From Dicyema japonicum (lineage: Eukaryota; Dicyemida; Rhombozoa; Dicyemidae), in contig RDEW01000017.1 in the NCBI GenBank assembly GCA_011109175.1, forward strand, positions 434,001 to 498,000: a stretch of DNA of 64,000 nt. Reading direction: 5' to 3'. Of the stretch, positions 34,636 to 46,480 are shown piece after piece (position 1 is the stretch's first letter; each line of letters begins with the position of its first letter). The notes under the pieces were generated by a model, which saw nothing but the letters and a program-made list of their open reading frames with translations, made no database searches and was not told the origin of the DNA. A program made the translations under genes and the position numbers.

Positions 34636-35265
34636 TCTTAACAATAAACCTGGGGTAATTAGTATCCCATTCTTAATAAATGCATGAAAATGTTCCAAAT
34701 ATAACTTATGATATATCTAGGTTACTGGACTCAAAAAGTTGTTGAAAGAATAAACAGGGTTCCATTAAGCACTCGAAACCTCAGGTAGTAAATAATGAGT
34801 GTTGAAAAGGAAGGTATTCTTGATGTTTACTTGAAATGATTTGGGCCAAAAGGGAAATTAAAACTTTTATCTGATTATTTTTAAATCAAAAGGCTTAAAA
34901 CCACAATTATGCTAATATTTGCTGGTTTCTATTATTTAATAATACTTATCAACATAACTACACATCAATCAGTCAGCTTAGTCGTAGCCTACTGATTGGT
35001 AGTGTTTAGTCCCTAACTGACTACTTGGTCGAAGGTTTCTCTTCCTCTGTTTCTTATCTGTTCTCATCGTACTAGAGTTACGCTATTTGATCCAGCTGTC
35101 TCGAATGATACTCAAAATCGAGATTGAGAAAAAGGCTTTTCTCCAGTGTATTGGACGGGTTTCTAAAACAATAAAAGACTGATGTGTTCTTTTCCATTAG
35201 TTCTAGATGAACTTGTATGTGACATTGACTCTGCTTCTCTGACCATGAGAACTAAATACGTTTAA

Positions 35266-35750
35266 TTAGTCGTTTTTTATTAACATCTTTTTAAGTGTAT
35301 CAATGCTAACAAATAGATTGTACCACGGGTATTCTAGTGTGGAGATCTGCGAGAGACCGATAGAAAGGAACTGACGGAAATCTTCACTATGGGTGATTGT
35401 ATTTGACTGTCCGGGTAACTTTTTCGGGAACAACTCATCGGTTAAAATTAAAATAACAACGATTAGGAAAGGAACATTAACATGAGGGTTTGTTATATTC
35501 AAAATTAGTAAATTATCAACTTCTCCCAGACTCATCAATTTTGACGGAGTTGATAACTTTGACGAACATGTCATATCTACACTTAAATTTGGATTTACAA
35601 GTTGTCTTCGTTGGTTCTAAAATAATTCATATTCCTACATTTTGAATTTATCCTGAGCTTGGACGAAGCTGAAATTCACAGAAAGCTAATTTACCTGTCA
35701 ATGTTGACTCCACATGTGAAGTTACTTTGAGCTTCAATTTCTTCCAACAT
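35266..35750 (-). CDS. Candidate multi-exon gene, exon structure unresolved
   Basis: From ATG 35750 (MLEEIEAQSNFTCGVNID) a chain of in-phase micro-introns (35669-35694, 35617-35638, 35577-35598; 26, 22, 22 nt) gives a 54-residue product ending NSVKIDESGRS. An alternative frame that skips the third intron stays open for about 118 codons (QLVNPNLSVDMTCSSKLSTP, then NLLILNITNPHVNV). That frame faintly resembles the beta-sandwich region of dynactin p62, but its upstream junction does not fit. Both readings cannot be right; a transcript would decide. Confidence 0.35.
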
Positions 35751-36029
35751 TTTATCCTAAATTTATCCAAAAGTCTACAATTTGGTATCTATTCATTAAT
35801 TCGTTCCACATTTTCAAATATTTATATCAATAAAACCGCAAATTGCATAATTGAACACTTTTGAGTGATCTCAACAATCTGAGTTAAATATTATCACGGA
35901 TTGGTCTTGTAAATATTTTTTCACTGTTTTTAGCGGTAGAGGCATATTTATTCACTTATTATAATTGTGAGAGAAATCATTGCCAATAATTGGCTAATTT
36001 GTCTTATTTGTAAAGTATATAGATTCCAC

Positions 36030-36545
36030 AGTAAAACCTGCTGAGCCTTTAGGTAATACTAGTTAATCACAGAACTAATTAGTCAAAGTAGTAAAGCCTC
36101 TAAACTTTATTTGTCAGCTAGTTGAGCCTGTAGAGTTTATTTGTCAAGATAGTAAATCCTGTAGTGTTTATGGGTCAAATTGATAGAGCCTGTAGAAAAA
36201 TAGATCAAGCTACTAGAATCGGTAGAGGTTATTGGTCAAGATAGTAGATCCTATAGTGTTTATGGGTCAAATTGATAGAGCCTGTAGAACTATAGGTCAA
36301 GCTACTAGAGTTGGTAGAGTTTATAGGTCAAATCGGTAGAGCCTTTATAGCTTATTGGCCAAGATAGTAGAGTCTGTAGTGTTTATGAGTCAAATTGGTA
36401 GAGCCTGTAGAACTATAGGTCAAGCTACTAGAATCGGTAGAGGTTATTGGTCAGATAGTACATCCTGTAGTGTTTATGGGTCAAATTAGCAAAGACGGTA
36501 ATCGGTAGAGCCATGATTCTTATAAATTAAATTAGTAGGGACTGT
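36030..36545 (+). repeat. Minisatellite with about 30-nt units and a higher-order period
   Basis: The array repeats words such as GGTCAAATTGATAGAGCCTG, TAGTGTTTATGGGTCAAATT and GGTCAAGCTACTAGAATCGG. Basic units are about 30 nt with a GGTCAA..TAGTAGA core. Blocks such as the one ending CTACTAGAATCGGTAGAGG occur at about 36210 and 36428, showing a longer nested period. No reading frame runs through it. Confidence 0.85.
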
Positions 36546-36829
36546 TCACTGAAAACGTTATATGGATAATTCTTAAAGCCAAACTAAAATCTTTAAATGA
36601 AAAATTTATTTATCAAGACTTTTGACTGGTCATGTAAATGTGGTTAATTTCAAAAAATAAATGACAATTATTATTTATAATTGTCATTCTATCCACAAAT
36701 TGCATGTTAATTAATATTTTTATCAATTTATAACGTTTTTCTGCTAATTTATGCCAACTGGTTTGTTGAGGTCGAGAAATACAATTTAGAAATGTAGTTT
36801 GCATATTTGTGATCAGCTTTTAAAGCTCT

Positions 36830-37026
36830 TTAGCTCAGTATGAACTTTTTGTCATAAGATTAGTCATGCGCCTTGTATGCTTAGTCACTAGTGTTATAAG
36901 TGTATTCGTGACCCGTGTTGTGATTGCTCGGAATGACCTTGACAATGAGTCACGTTTCGCTTAAATATGTGAACTTGTCTAACGCTTACAGGTCCATGAC
37001 AACAAAAAAGGTTGGGGACACTGATT
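36830..37026. mobile_element. hAT-like transposon right end
   Basis: The sequence ends AAAAAAGGTTGGGGACACTG at about 37022, which is the inverted counterpart of the CAGTG..CTCAACCTTTTTT termini seen at 3313 and 26706. The upstream 190 bases are non-coding. No matching left end or transposase was found. Confidence 0.45.
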
Positions 37027-37549
37027 TAAACTTTAATCTTACATCGCTGTTCATAGCGACTGAAGGCAACACCGATCTACAATTTTTCTTGGATTAGCGT
37101 ATGACGCCTTCATCAGTGATTCATTACCGCGGAAACAGATTTTCTTCAGGGACTCACATGCAACCAAAAAAGAAAGTTAAGAACACTCTCGATCTATTGG
37201 ACTCATACCTCGATTAATTAGCATAAATGTTTTTTTCCTTCTTAAAGTATATGCGATTAACGAGAGTGAGCATAGACAACATCTGGGAGTTGAACACTTT
37301 AGCTCAAGTATCTAAGTTGACTAAAACCCCAATCATTGCACAACCAGCTTCACAATTTGAACGGTGTGCTCCAACCTGCATCCACTTCTCAGGTCTGAAA
37401 CCTCCGCTATCGCATACATGATTTCTGACATCCTTAGGCACACAACATCTGGTGTACACAAGTTATCTTAGAGTAAGATATCGTCAGCTTAAACAGCAAT
37501 TTCAGTTTTCATATTAGTTTGTTGTATGGGAGAATACAAAGATGTTGAA

Positions 37550-38120
37550 CGGAGTTGGATTTAAAACCGAATCCTACTGAACTTCATGTTTAGACCTAGA
37601 CCGTCAATATCTATACAATATGTACTTCATCCGTCCCTCTAAAAAGCTGAAGATCTACCTCCTTAGTTCCACAGAGATTCCCGAGGCGATCCTGCCAGAC
37701 TGAGTCGAACGCTTTCTCCACATCCAAAACAACGCCACAATGTACTGTTTCATGTTGTCTTAAAAAATCTCCAGAGGCAGTTACCAAAGGATCGCCTTTT
37801 ACGGATCCCATCTGAAGGTCCTTAATCTGCTAGCCTTAGGTGTATCACTCTTTCTAAGATTTCCCGACAACAGGCTAATTTGACGGTAGCTACCAAGATC
37901 TTCAAGGAGTTTTCTTGATTTCCTTACAAAAACCAGCTCCACTTCCTTCCAACATCTGAAACGCAATTAGACCAGGTGCTACCTTAAATATCCTCACCAG
38001 GACATCAATTAGACTTTGAGGTGTCTTCATGAAAGGGCCATAGGTATTTGTTAAATCGAAGGGCATTACTTTTTGATCCTAATTGCCCAAGGATCTCTTC
38101 ATATCCTAGAAAGGGCACCC
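37550..38120 (-). mobile_element. LINE RT fragment
   Basis: The minus frame 37811-37611 reads DFLRQHETVHCGVVLDVEKA then FDSVWQDRLGNL, the motif A region (D..KAFD) of a LINE RT. At 38010-37880 KVAPGLIAFQMLEGSGAGF appears, the pre-finger block. The order shows a rearranged, truncated copy. Confidence 0.65.
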
Positions 38121-38229
38121 GAAAGTTATCCATTTTGCATTTCCAAAAACCCGAAATATATGCAATTTTGAAGATTTGCCACAACTGTCGGAGGTCACAC
38201 GTATAGAGTAATAGTTAATATACGGCTGT

Positions 38230-40850
38230 GTGGTGATGCCTAAAAAACGTCGTTAAAAAACTCCTACAAAGAGATTACTAAAATCAAAAAGGCTACCTCT
38301 GGAGAGGTTTTAAAGAAGAGTTGTATTGAAAGCATTAAGGATCTGTCTCTGGAACCGTCAACTGGGAAAGACAAACCAGAGTGGAGTCGACAGATTATTG
38401 ACAGTTGAACTCTCGGCTGTAGACAAGAGCATGGGGAGTATTAAACTTGCAAATTTTTTATGTGGATTGAAATCACTGAAAAACGCCAGAGTGACTGGAA
38501 AAGGCCCCGGAATTTTCCGATTGGAGTTTAAAGAAGAGTCCGATAAAATCTCAGTCATTGAAGAGACTAATCTATTTTCTCCTTTCGAGAATGGAAACCA
38601 CAAGGTGATCGAACTCCAAGAGAGGCTTTCGAAAATTGTTCTAAAGAATGTTCCAATATTGATTGAGGAAGACAAACTTATGGCTTACATGAAAGAAATT
38701 GCTCCAACCACTGAGTCGGTGAAACGTATTGTAAGAATGGAAGTAAACTCTCTGTTGTGAAGATGAGCTTAAAGTCAAGGGCAGAAGCTACTTCCTTGAT
38801 ACGCCTGGGTCTTGTCATTGGATGGATGGAAATTGATTGTGAGTGGGCCAGAAGACCATTCCAAGATGCTTTAATTGTCAATATTTCGGACACATTGCAA
38901 GACATTGCAATGGCAAAGAGATGTTTCTTCTGTGGAGGACCACATAGTTCCCCGGAGTGCCCAGAACCGAACAATAGAAGATACTGTATAAACTGCGGGT
39001 CTGGTGATCACGGAACGAGTTATGGTTGCTGTCCGGTTGGCGAAGGAAGCCATGCCTCCACAGGAAGAGGAACCAAATGTCATGGGTTAGGAACATGGAG
39101 GAGAGGAGAAAATCCTTTCCGTCCCGTTATCTAAATACAAAGTCTAGTGAAAACAAGCAGGACGCAATAATCAAAAATTGATCTCTAAAATATGATATTA
39201 TGAATCCAACACAGAAAAAGCCAATTGTGGATAAAGAATACCTGGAGGAGAAGCTAAAAAGGTCTGTTGGAGGCATCTGAAAAACAATCGAGAAACTTAC
39301 ATATGTGATTAACCGTCTAAACGAAGAGTGTGATAAGGTAAACTTGGATTTACTGCAAGTGGTGGCTCTGATCAGGACGCCAAGACCAGTGATCCAAAAC
39401 ATAAGGATCATGCTCGTGAATGCCCGATCAATCCTGAGGAGGCATCACGAGCTAGCTTCCCTGGCGAATGCCGAGGAAACTGATATAATAATTGTCAACG
39501 AAACGAAGATGAAGTCAAATGAGAATACAGTACTCCCGGGTTTTGAATCGATGTCTTTATACTGGAAAAAAGGCTATACCAGGGACTGGAACATCCAATT
39601 TTTATCAGTGTCATCTAAAGACAAGGTATCCGAGAATTGTTTCATCAATTTGTTGTGAGTTTGTGGCCATTGATGTTCGTTGTGTCGAATTGTCTTCTGG
39701 AGGCATACAAATCAGATGAAAAAAAGACTACTTCAGAAATGATTAATTTGGTTTTCGCCCAGGACAGTCATGCGATGATTGCTCATTTCATCTCAACTCC
39801 GAGTTATGCAAAGCCAGAGAATCCAAATGTCTCCTGAATGTCATATGTCTCGACATATCAAAAGTATTTGATACTGTTAACCACAGAGCCATAATCGGTC
39901 AGTTATCTCGACGGGACGCCCAAAAAACTAGTGAATTTGGTGAAAGTGTACATAGAAAGAAGAAAATCCTATGTTAGATGCGGACGCTATTTTTCAAATA
40001 TGATATTATTGAAGAGAGGAGTCCCACAAGGATCAATTTTGAGTTTTCTATTGTTTAATGTTCTAATGGCCGGTTTCCCGTCTCTGTCTACACTAAGTAC
40101 GAGATCTCTGGTATACGCAGACGACGTGCTATGTCTGATGTGTCGAGATCGAGCATGATCTCAGAGAGGAGACTCAATGTGTACATGTAAGAGATAAAAG
40201 ACTGGTGCGGTCTTCATGGGTTAAAACTATCCGAAGAAAAATCTAGTGCAATGAGGTTTTCGGTCGGAATGGTAAAGGAAATCAGAAAAGACTCCTATGC
40301 GGAATCAACATTGTGAGCTCCCTGAAGTATCTCGGAACAGCTTTTGGAAAATCTGGGATCACATTGCTCGATTTTAAACTCAAAAGGAAGAAAGCCCACC
40401 ATGCGATATTGTGTATGAGAAATTGAGATTTGAAACGGATATGTTTTTATTTATTTTTTCACGTACGATCATTCCATTACTCCTTTATGGACTGGAAGGA
40501 TGGTATTACACTGCATACAAAGAGCGTTTTATTTTCTTCTTGAAAAATCAAGGAGAGCAGGGATCAAGATTGCCCTACACAAAAGGCTCGACGAGAAGCT
40601 AGATGAAGATGAAAATTTGCTAGTAATGTCGATAAGAGATGTATCTGAAAAAAGGATGGAAAACTTCCTATAAAGAGATGCCATCATTGACTTGTATGTT
40701 GCAGCACAGAATAAACGATAAGAGGGGTCTGAGAGCGCAGAGAAGAGTCCAAGCGTTTGTAGGACTTGCCCCATGCGGCCAAATAACTCCCTCTTTAATA
40801 TTCCTTGCTAATAAAATTGTTAAAATTAAAGTTAAATGAGGATTTTGCGA
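38230..40850 (+). mobile_element. LINE (family F): ORF1 with zinc knuckles, endonuclease and RT
   Basis: The most complete LINE here. ORF1 (38326-39134, broken by small frameshifts) has an RNA-binding-like N-terminus (SMGSIKLANFLCGLKSLKNA) and three Cys/His clusters: CFNCQYFGHIARHC (CCHC), CFFCGGPHSSPEC and CINCGSGDHGTSYGCC. An apurinic-type endonuclease begins near 39398 (NIRIMLVNARSILRRHHE, then DIIIVNETKMKSNE). The RT starts near 39780 and includes CLDISKVFDTVNHRAIIGQL, KRGVPQGSILSFLLFN and YADDVLCLM (near 40115). The C-terminus ends near 40839. The region between endonuclease and RT fingers is deleted and frameshifts are scattered, so it is inactive. Confidence 0.85.
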
Positions 40851-41331
40851 AAGTTCCCACACTTTCCCGTACATATGTCACACTTCCTTTAGAAAAATTT
40901 GAATTTGTAGAAATTGTGTGGCCTCTACAATGGAATCGACTAATTCTGTCGCCATAAATTCGAAGGAAACTGGTTTCACTCTTTTTGATTGCAGAGCGAT
41001 TGAAAAAAGGACTTCTCAGTGCCTTACACGAACCTATTTAAAAATCAAATTAACAGAAAATAATAAACTCTCCATATTGGATTATGTCATTTGGCAAAGC
41101 AAGAGCCCTATATTTTAGAATGTTTGTTCACATACAGTCATTGTCACTGGCCACGTAGTGTGTTTAGCGTTACATTCCATATAAGCCAGATTCACCACCG
41201 AAGCTTCGTACTCACCATGCTATCCATATTTAAATCCTAAATTTGAGTAAATCCTAAATTTGACTTAAAACACTGTTTTTGCGTATTATGCAAATTTTTC
41301 AATATAAATGGCTGCCGTAAAGTGAACTAAA

Positions 41332-41673
41332 ATGTTCACTCAGTTGATTTTGCTAGGTGTGTTTCTCAGACAGATTTATGGAAAGCCCTTTAATAAGAAT
41401 TTGGAGAAAGTATTTCATTTAAATCAATCAAGAAATTTGTTGAGAAGAGAGCTGATCGTATGAGTTTGAATCTGGGAATAGGTAACATGTCAGTTTAAAT
41501 TATAGAAGAACTAAGTAGGTTGATTAAAGTAAAGTTTTTAATTATTTTAAAGGAAAACTCAAACGAATCATCAGAAAGTATAATTTAAATAATTCATTTT
41601 AGCTGTCAGTTGGAATTTTTACAGAGGTAAATTATGTGTGTTTATTCAAGTAACGGCAGAGGTAAACCCTTAA
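41332..41673 (+). CDS. Six-exon gene for a small secreted, prohormone-like peptide
   Basis: Unrecognised but well structured. ATG 41332 starts a signal peptide (MFTQLILLGVFLRQIYG). Five GT-AG introns, all in phase, lie at 41410-41432, 41482-41505, 41529-41552, 41578-41602 and 41627-41650 (23, 24, 24, 25, 24 nt). The spliced product is 73 residues ending at TAA 41671-41673. After the signal come KPFNKNLEKKFVEKR, with KK and KR pairs typical of prohormone convertase sites, then ADRMSLNLGIEELSRLIKEN and SNESSETVSWNFYRVTAEVN plus a final Pro. There are no cysteines, so it is not insulin- or cystine-knot-like. A peptide signal or a short secreted effector are both possible. The last exon might continue beyond the stop if a further intron were used. 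Confidence 0.55.
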
Positions 41674-41715
41674 TCTTCGGTAAATTTAATTATTTATTGG
41701 TTCATTTGAATTAAA

Positions 41716-42135
41716 TTGTTATTTTATTATTTATTTGGCATTTCCCTTCGTTCACATTTACGGAATTCGTGTTCTAATTTTTATTACTACGTGGCGCCAT
41801 GTGGTGCTTTGCGGATAGTTGTCAAAAATTATTTTCCTTCCCTCCGATGGCGTCATTGGATCCACCTTAGACGCTCAATGCTTGGCCGGCATCAAGAGGA
41901 TCCAACCATTCTTTCCCCGGGACAAATTAGTTACCTGGAGACAAGTTCTGGAACGCTGGATCAGGAGATAGTTAGTTTGGTTACTTTTGGAATAAATTTA
42001 ATTTTTTTAATTAACTTATATTGGGCAGTTCGTTTCGCTCATAACCACCTAGCTTCTGTGGAAGGTTTACGATGTACAATTCACTTCCCCCACTGCCAAC
42101 TAATTAAAGGGGAGAAAACAAAGGGTCACCAATGA
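41716..42135 (+). CDS. Open frame of unknown function, weak
   Basis: A 139-codon frame with a non-ATG nominal start contains a hydrophobic segment (IVSLVTFGINLIFLINLYW) and a basic N-terminal half. No family is recognisable and no splice chain supports it. It may be chance or repeat-derived. Confidence 0.2.
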   Translation: MLFYYLFGISLRSHLRNSCSNFYYYVAPCGALRIVVKNYFPSLRWRHWIHLRRSMLGRHQEDPTILSPGQISYLETSSGTLDQEIVSLVTFGINLIFLINLYWAVRFAHNHLASVEGLRCTIHFPHCQLIKGEKTKGHQ

Positions 42136-42359
42136 TCCACATAAGGCTGGATCGTATCTCGATGCCTATCCTCTGAGGAAACAGCATGGCAATTCAAGTT
42201 CCCTAACTTTTGACTTAAGCATACGTAGATGTGTATGATTAATTCAATTATTAGAATGTGAAATTTAGACACAAAAAATCGTTAATTATGTTAAATTGTG
42301 AATTTATCATTTTATTTATGAATTTCAAATGCATTAAGGTTTTTTTATTTTAAAACCTA

Positions 42360-42520
42360 AAGGAACACCAAGAAAGTAGTAACTCGCTAGTCAAGTGATC
42401 CCAGCCTCTAACATGCTCACCAGCGATCCAACTGTATTCCTGAATTCTCTTCTTTTATGTGCACTTTTTAAAGACTTATACACACTTTGTGAATCAAAGC
42501 ACTTGGATACATTTATTTGG
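42360..42520 (-). repeat. LINE family B 3' end
   Basis: AAGTGATCCCAGCCTCTAAC here matches TAGGTGATCCCAGCCTCCAA at 50670, both preceded by an ACACCAAGAAAG or ACCACCAAGAAAG block. On the minus strand it is the C-terminus (MLEAGIT-stop) and short 3' tail of family B. Confidence 0.6.
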
Positions 42521-42779
42521 GCACATAGTAAGGATGAATCATGCCGTTCTTGCTAACGATATTATGGAATCATACTTCCTTTAAAAAAGCCACGAACAAC
42601 TTTGCCATCAATAATAAACATCGATCTAAAACATGTTAGAATGGTATTAGACGACGCAGATAGAGAAGTCTAACAGACCGGATTATCCGGGGGTGGAACA
42701 AGCGACGGGAAGGATACAATTTTCTTATTGCGAATGTGCATTATAATAATTGCATAATTGTTTTCCCTCTACTGTCATC

Positions 42780-42970
42780 TTGACTTTGTATCTCACAATA
42801 ACTCTCGAGATCAATTTGACGGATCACTGACTTTCGCGGACATCATGGTTTCTGAATGTAGCCAGACGTCCCAAGTTCTTGAAGAACAAATACTTCCTAT
42901 TTATCGCTCCAGTTGTCTTGACAGCTATTACGCGGAACGTGAATTGGCCGAAGAACCCTTAGTATTTCTT
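42780..42970 (-). repeat. Interspersed repeat R1, copy
   Basis: R1 is recognised by GGCCAGACGTCCCAGGTTCT and a following GTTCCAGTTGTCTCGA block, preceded by a GAGATCAAT..GGA.CCACTG block. Copies or remnants occur at 42780, 46120, 54440, 54790, 57010, 60450 and 60840. On the minus strand the copy at 54790 reads FLKNLGRLATLIAHDFRITQ, so R1 probably derives from a LINE-coded segment. Confidence 0.55.
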
Positions 42971-43233
42971 TCATTTGACCTTCTCGGCCTTTACTTCGCT
43001 TCCGATGATGTCAATAGAAGATATGGGTCGACACATGTAGCGTCTCATACTGTTAGCTTCCTCGAACGGAAAGATTGTAATTTCATCATACAAATAGTTG
43101 TTCGATGAAGTGAGAGAGTCTGTGGAGAATAGGATCAGATAGCGCAAATCTCCAGGCGGTTGACTATCAACCAATCTTAAAAATATCGACTTTTAGTCGG
43201 CCATTGGAAATTGCGACTAACGTGCAACGATGA

Positions 43234-43700
43234 TTATATTATTTGCGTAGGATAAAAACAAGAATAGTCTGTTTTTATATTTATTAAAAAACTCTGGGGC
43301 ACTCCGTTTGGTAGTAATTGTGATCTTGATCTGAGATGGCCACAGTTAAATTTTCCAATTTTTCTGAGAAAAAGTTGGTCAATCACAGTTTCAAGTTTGG
43401 GCGTATCTTTGAAACAAAAATCTTTCTCAATCTTCCTAACGCTTAAATCTCTTGTGTGAAATCTGAAATGCGATGATTTATTCACTCTTGCTTTGGTAGT
43501 TCATTCTGACTACCGAAATTCTGATTCCGATGAACGGAGGACGCTGAAGAGATACTCGGGTTTTTGGGATCGTTTCCGTTTAGTTCCAATCACTTTTGAA
43601 ATCTCCGGAAAGGTTTATAGAATGAGTAAAGAAGTCGTCAACGAAATCGGTAATAAAGTTGCGGCACGACTCAGAGACCTTAGCGAACAGAAATGATTTT
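43234..43700. mobile_element. LINE debris
   Basis: The minus frame 43485-43234 contains RSRSQLLPNGVPQSFLINI, a decayed motif B of a LINE RT. The plus frame 43493-43696 (KRYSGFWDRFRLVPITFEI) is open but may be the shadow or a fused fragment. Confidence 0.4.
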
Positions 43701-44069
43701 CACATCGCCTTTGAATACTTTACTATTGAGAAAGAAACAAAGAGTCTCTGATAACTGGAGCGAAGATTTCTTTGTACAAAAAAGGAATTGGTCTGGAAAA
43801 TTAACAAGAAGAATTAGAATTTCGGTATCTTTCTGGGATCAATCTCCTCACAACCCTTAGTTAGTATACAGTTTTTTTCCTAATAACGTTGTGGCTTGTG
43901 ACTGCACATGATGGGCCATGATCTTTGGTCCTTCGAAAGTGCGGTATTATTATTTCTGCGTATAATATGGGTATTGAAGAATTCCTCGATCTTTAACAAA
44001 ATTTGGAGATCAGATAATTGCTTTCCTAAATAATTTTTAATGGTTATTATTTTTTTGAGATTAACAAAA

Positions 44070-44830
44070 TATGTTCCTATTTAGTGTCCTTTATCCTTTT
44101 TGCAGCGTCTTTTCGTCTATCATCTGTATTTCGACGTCTAGTCTCTCAATTGTGCTGCGTGAAGCAGAGGAATTCTCATCCCTCTGCCTCTCTTGTTTCA
44201 CACGACAATCATCTGGTCTTTTTACAGAGGCCTCTGCTTTCATAGCAACCGGGCTCGCTCCGTGACTGTCGACCCGCAGTGGATACATGATTTTCCGTCG
44301 GTTTGCACCGGGAAACTACGGAAGACTATATGGTACTCCGTAGGGAAGGCATTTTCTTGTTCCATTGCAATGCCTTGTGAAGTGGCCGAGTTGTTGACAG
44401 TTATAGCATCTTGGTGGCCTCCTGGCCCATTTGTGGGTTATATAGGCACGTCCTATTGAGAATCTCAAACGTAAGGGAAATAACTTCTGCGTTAGAGTCA
44501 ATCGCAAATCTCGTCAATGGTAGTCTCACCTATCTCTGAGGAACCTGAAGAACCTGTCAGGTGGTTTTGAAGTTGCCTCACTAATTTCGCGGTTTCCAAT
44601 CCAGAATGACTATATCGTGTTTAGTTCCACAAGGAATTTGTTCTTATCTCCAATTTCCTTAAATTCCACACGAAAGGACCCCGGTCCCTTACACGTGAGG
44701 AGAGTGTCCTTTATCGAACTAAGTTGACATAGCCATTTGATAAACTAATCGCTCCTCTTCACACATCGCAGGCTGAAACGTTGATAAGGAGGTTCAATTT
44801 GTTGCCAACTAAGTTTCATTTAAACCCTCG
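44070..44830 (-). mobile_element. LINE ORF1 fragment with zinc knuckle
   Basis: The minus frame from 44507 reads ITHKWARRPPRCYNCQQLGH then FTRHCNG, a CCHC knuckle equivalent to the one near 38866-38908 of family F, followed by a frameshift and an acidic-basic C-terminal tail (KQERQRDENSSASRSTIERL). Upstream, 44830-44510 is a decayed N-terminal part. No RT follows within the fragment. Confidence 0.7.
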
Positions 44831-45129
44831 ACTTGAGTACAGCAAGAAAATTGCGGGCTAGTTCGAATAGGCTTGCTAGGATGATCCTGGTTACCGATCT
44901 TTTCAATCCTCCTCTGTTCGACGCCAGACATCTCAAAACTCCATGGTCTTCACAGTTATTCAGAGAGAGAAGTTGTCTTCCATGATGACATTTGCTGGCG
45001 TGCTTGAGTGCACCCTTAGAATGTGGCTAAACAGATTCCAGTGTGACTAACATATTATGGGTCCGTGAAGAATGTGATTAACATATTTATAGGTCCGTGA
45101 AGAATCTTTCATATAACGCTTTCTAGGAG

Positions 45130-45880
45130 AGACCGAAGTTTTTTTCTGTGAAATAAATCAAGCCTCTTCTCGAGTTTTTGGGATTCCTCATGTGCCCGAA
45201 TTATAAGTAAGAATAAACTTCACAAAGGCGGCATACAGTCTGAGATGAGAGGAAAACAGAACGTCTTCCTGTCCATTCATTAATTAACTTAGTCATAGTT
45301 ACTGTCGAAAGAAATTTTTTCCTGGTGATATCTTCGAAATCTCCATGAAAGGAACCGAGTTTTTAGACTTGGCCATCTTTCGGTTCTACGTGACTCCATC
45401 TATTTGATCTTGACAATCACTATCTTTTATGTGTTCACAGATAGGAACCATTTGCTCAGATGACCCAACGCTTCAAGAGTGCTTCCCAGTCATTTGAGAC
45501 AAAGTTCATGTCGTCAGCGTACCCAATTTCCGCAACATTATTTCCGTAGAACTTTCCGAAGTCGAGAAGAGCCGATTCCAAATAAACGAAAAATAGTTAC
45601 GGAGATAGAGAATCTCTGCGAGGTGTGCCCAATGTTGGTATGATTTTCCGAGACAGGATTTTTCTGAAGGGTGTCTTGTTCCAGAAGGGAACCAATTGAA
45701 GATGATGGAAACACGTTTAGCCAAGCACTGCTGTGAGGGGAAGAGGCTGCCAGAATGCAAGCCTACTGTGCAAGTCTTCCGGTTCCATAAGGGTCGAATG
45801 AGTATTTCTGTACAAAATGTTGGTCCATTGCTAATTGTTAACTTCTTTCCCGGTGTGTCCGATGTTAACAATTAAAGAAT
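45130..45880 (-). mobile_element. LINE family A RT fragment
   Basis: In broken minus frames the order is RRDSLSPLLFVYLESALLDF, then an IGYADDMNFVSND box near 45510-45540 and KLGSFHGDFEDITRKKFLS near 45320. This is the palm and thumb region of family A, missing the fingers and C-terminus. Confidence 0.7.
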
Positions 45881-46119
45881 CATAAAAATTTTGTGGAGAT
45901 AAGTATAAAATGATAATAAAAGTTTAACAAAAAACGAGTCTGGAATCTCATTCTAGTTTTGATGCTTCGAGGATTCGTCCTCAAGGCAGCAATTGAGGCG
46001 TGGTGCTGTACGGGAAACGATATTGTCCTGAATAATTAATTTTACTAATTATTCCAATTGTGGGTGAATTTATCAACTATTATTTCTTATTAATCTATTT
46101 TATCCCCCAACATGATTGA

Positions 46120-46480
46120 CGCGGCGTTACCTCTCACGATAGTTATTGAGATAAATGGAGGAGCCACTGGGTTGTGAGGAAGTCACGAGCTTTGAATGCG
46201 GCCAGACGTCCCAGGTTCTTTAGGAAAGACAAATAATCATGCTTATTGTTCCAGTTGTCTCGACATTTTTGAGCCATGCTTCGGCTGGAAGGAGATACTT
46301 TTTATTTTCCTGACACATGTAGACACAGACTTTTGAAACTGTTCCCGTAGTATTGGCGATGAGTACCGACGTTTCGTATGGTATCTTTTCTGAAAATCCT
46401 TTCACTCCTTTGCTCCAACATGGGGTGTATCAAGCCAAATCTAGCTTAGACAATTTTGTGGTTACTGTCCGCTGTAAGTA
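46120..46480 (-). repeat. Interspersed repeat R1, copy
   Basis: Contains GGCCAGACGTCCCAGGTTCT at about 46200 with the CTCACGATAGTTATTGAGAT block upstream, nearly identical to 54800-54960. Confidence 0.7.

Noticed and set aside
38358-38675. 105-codon minus-strand open frame
   Set aside because: Antisense shadow of family F ORF1.
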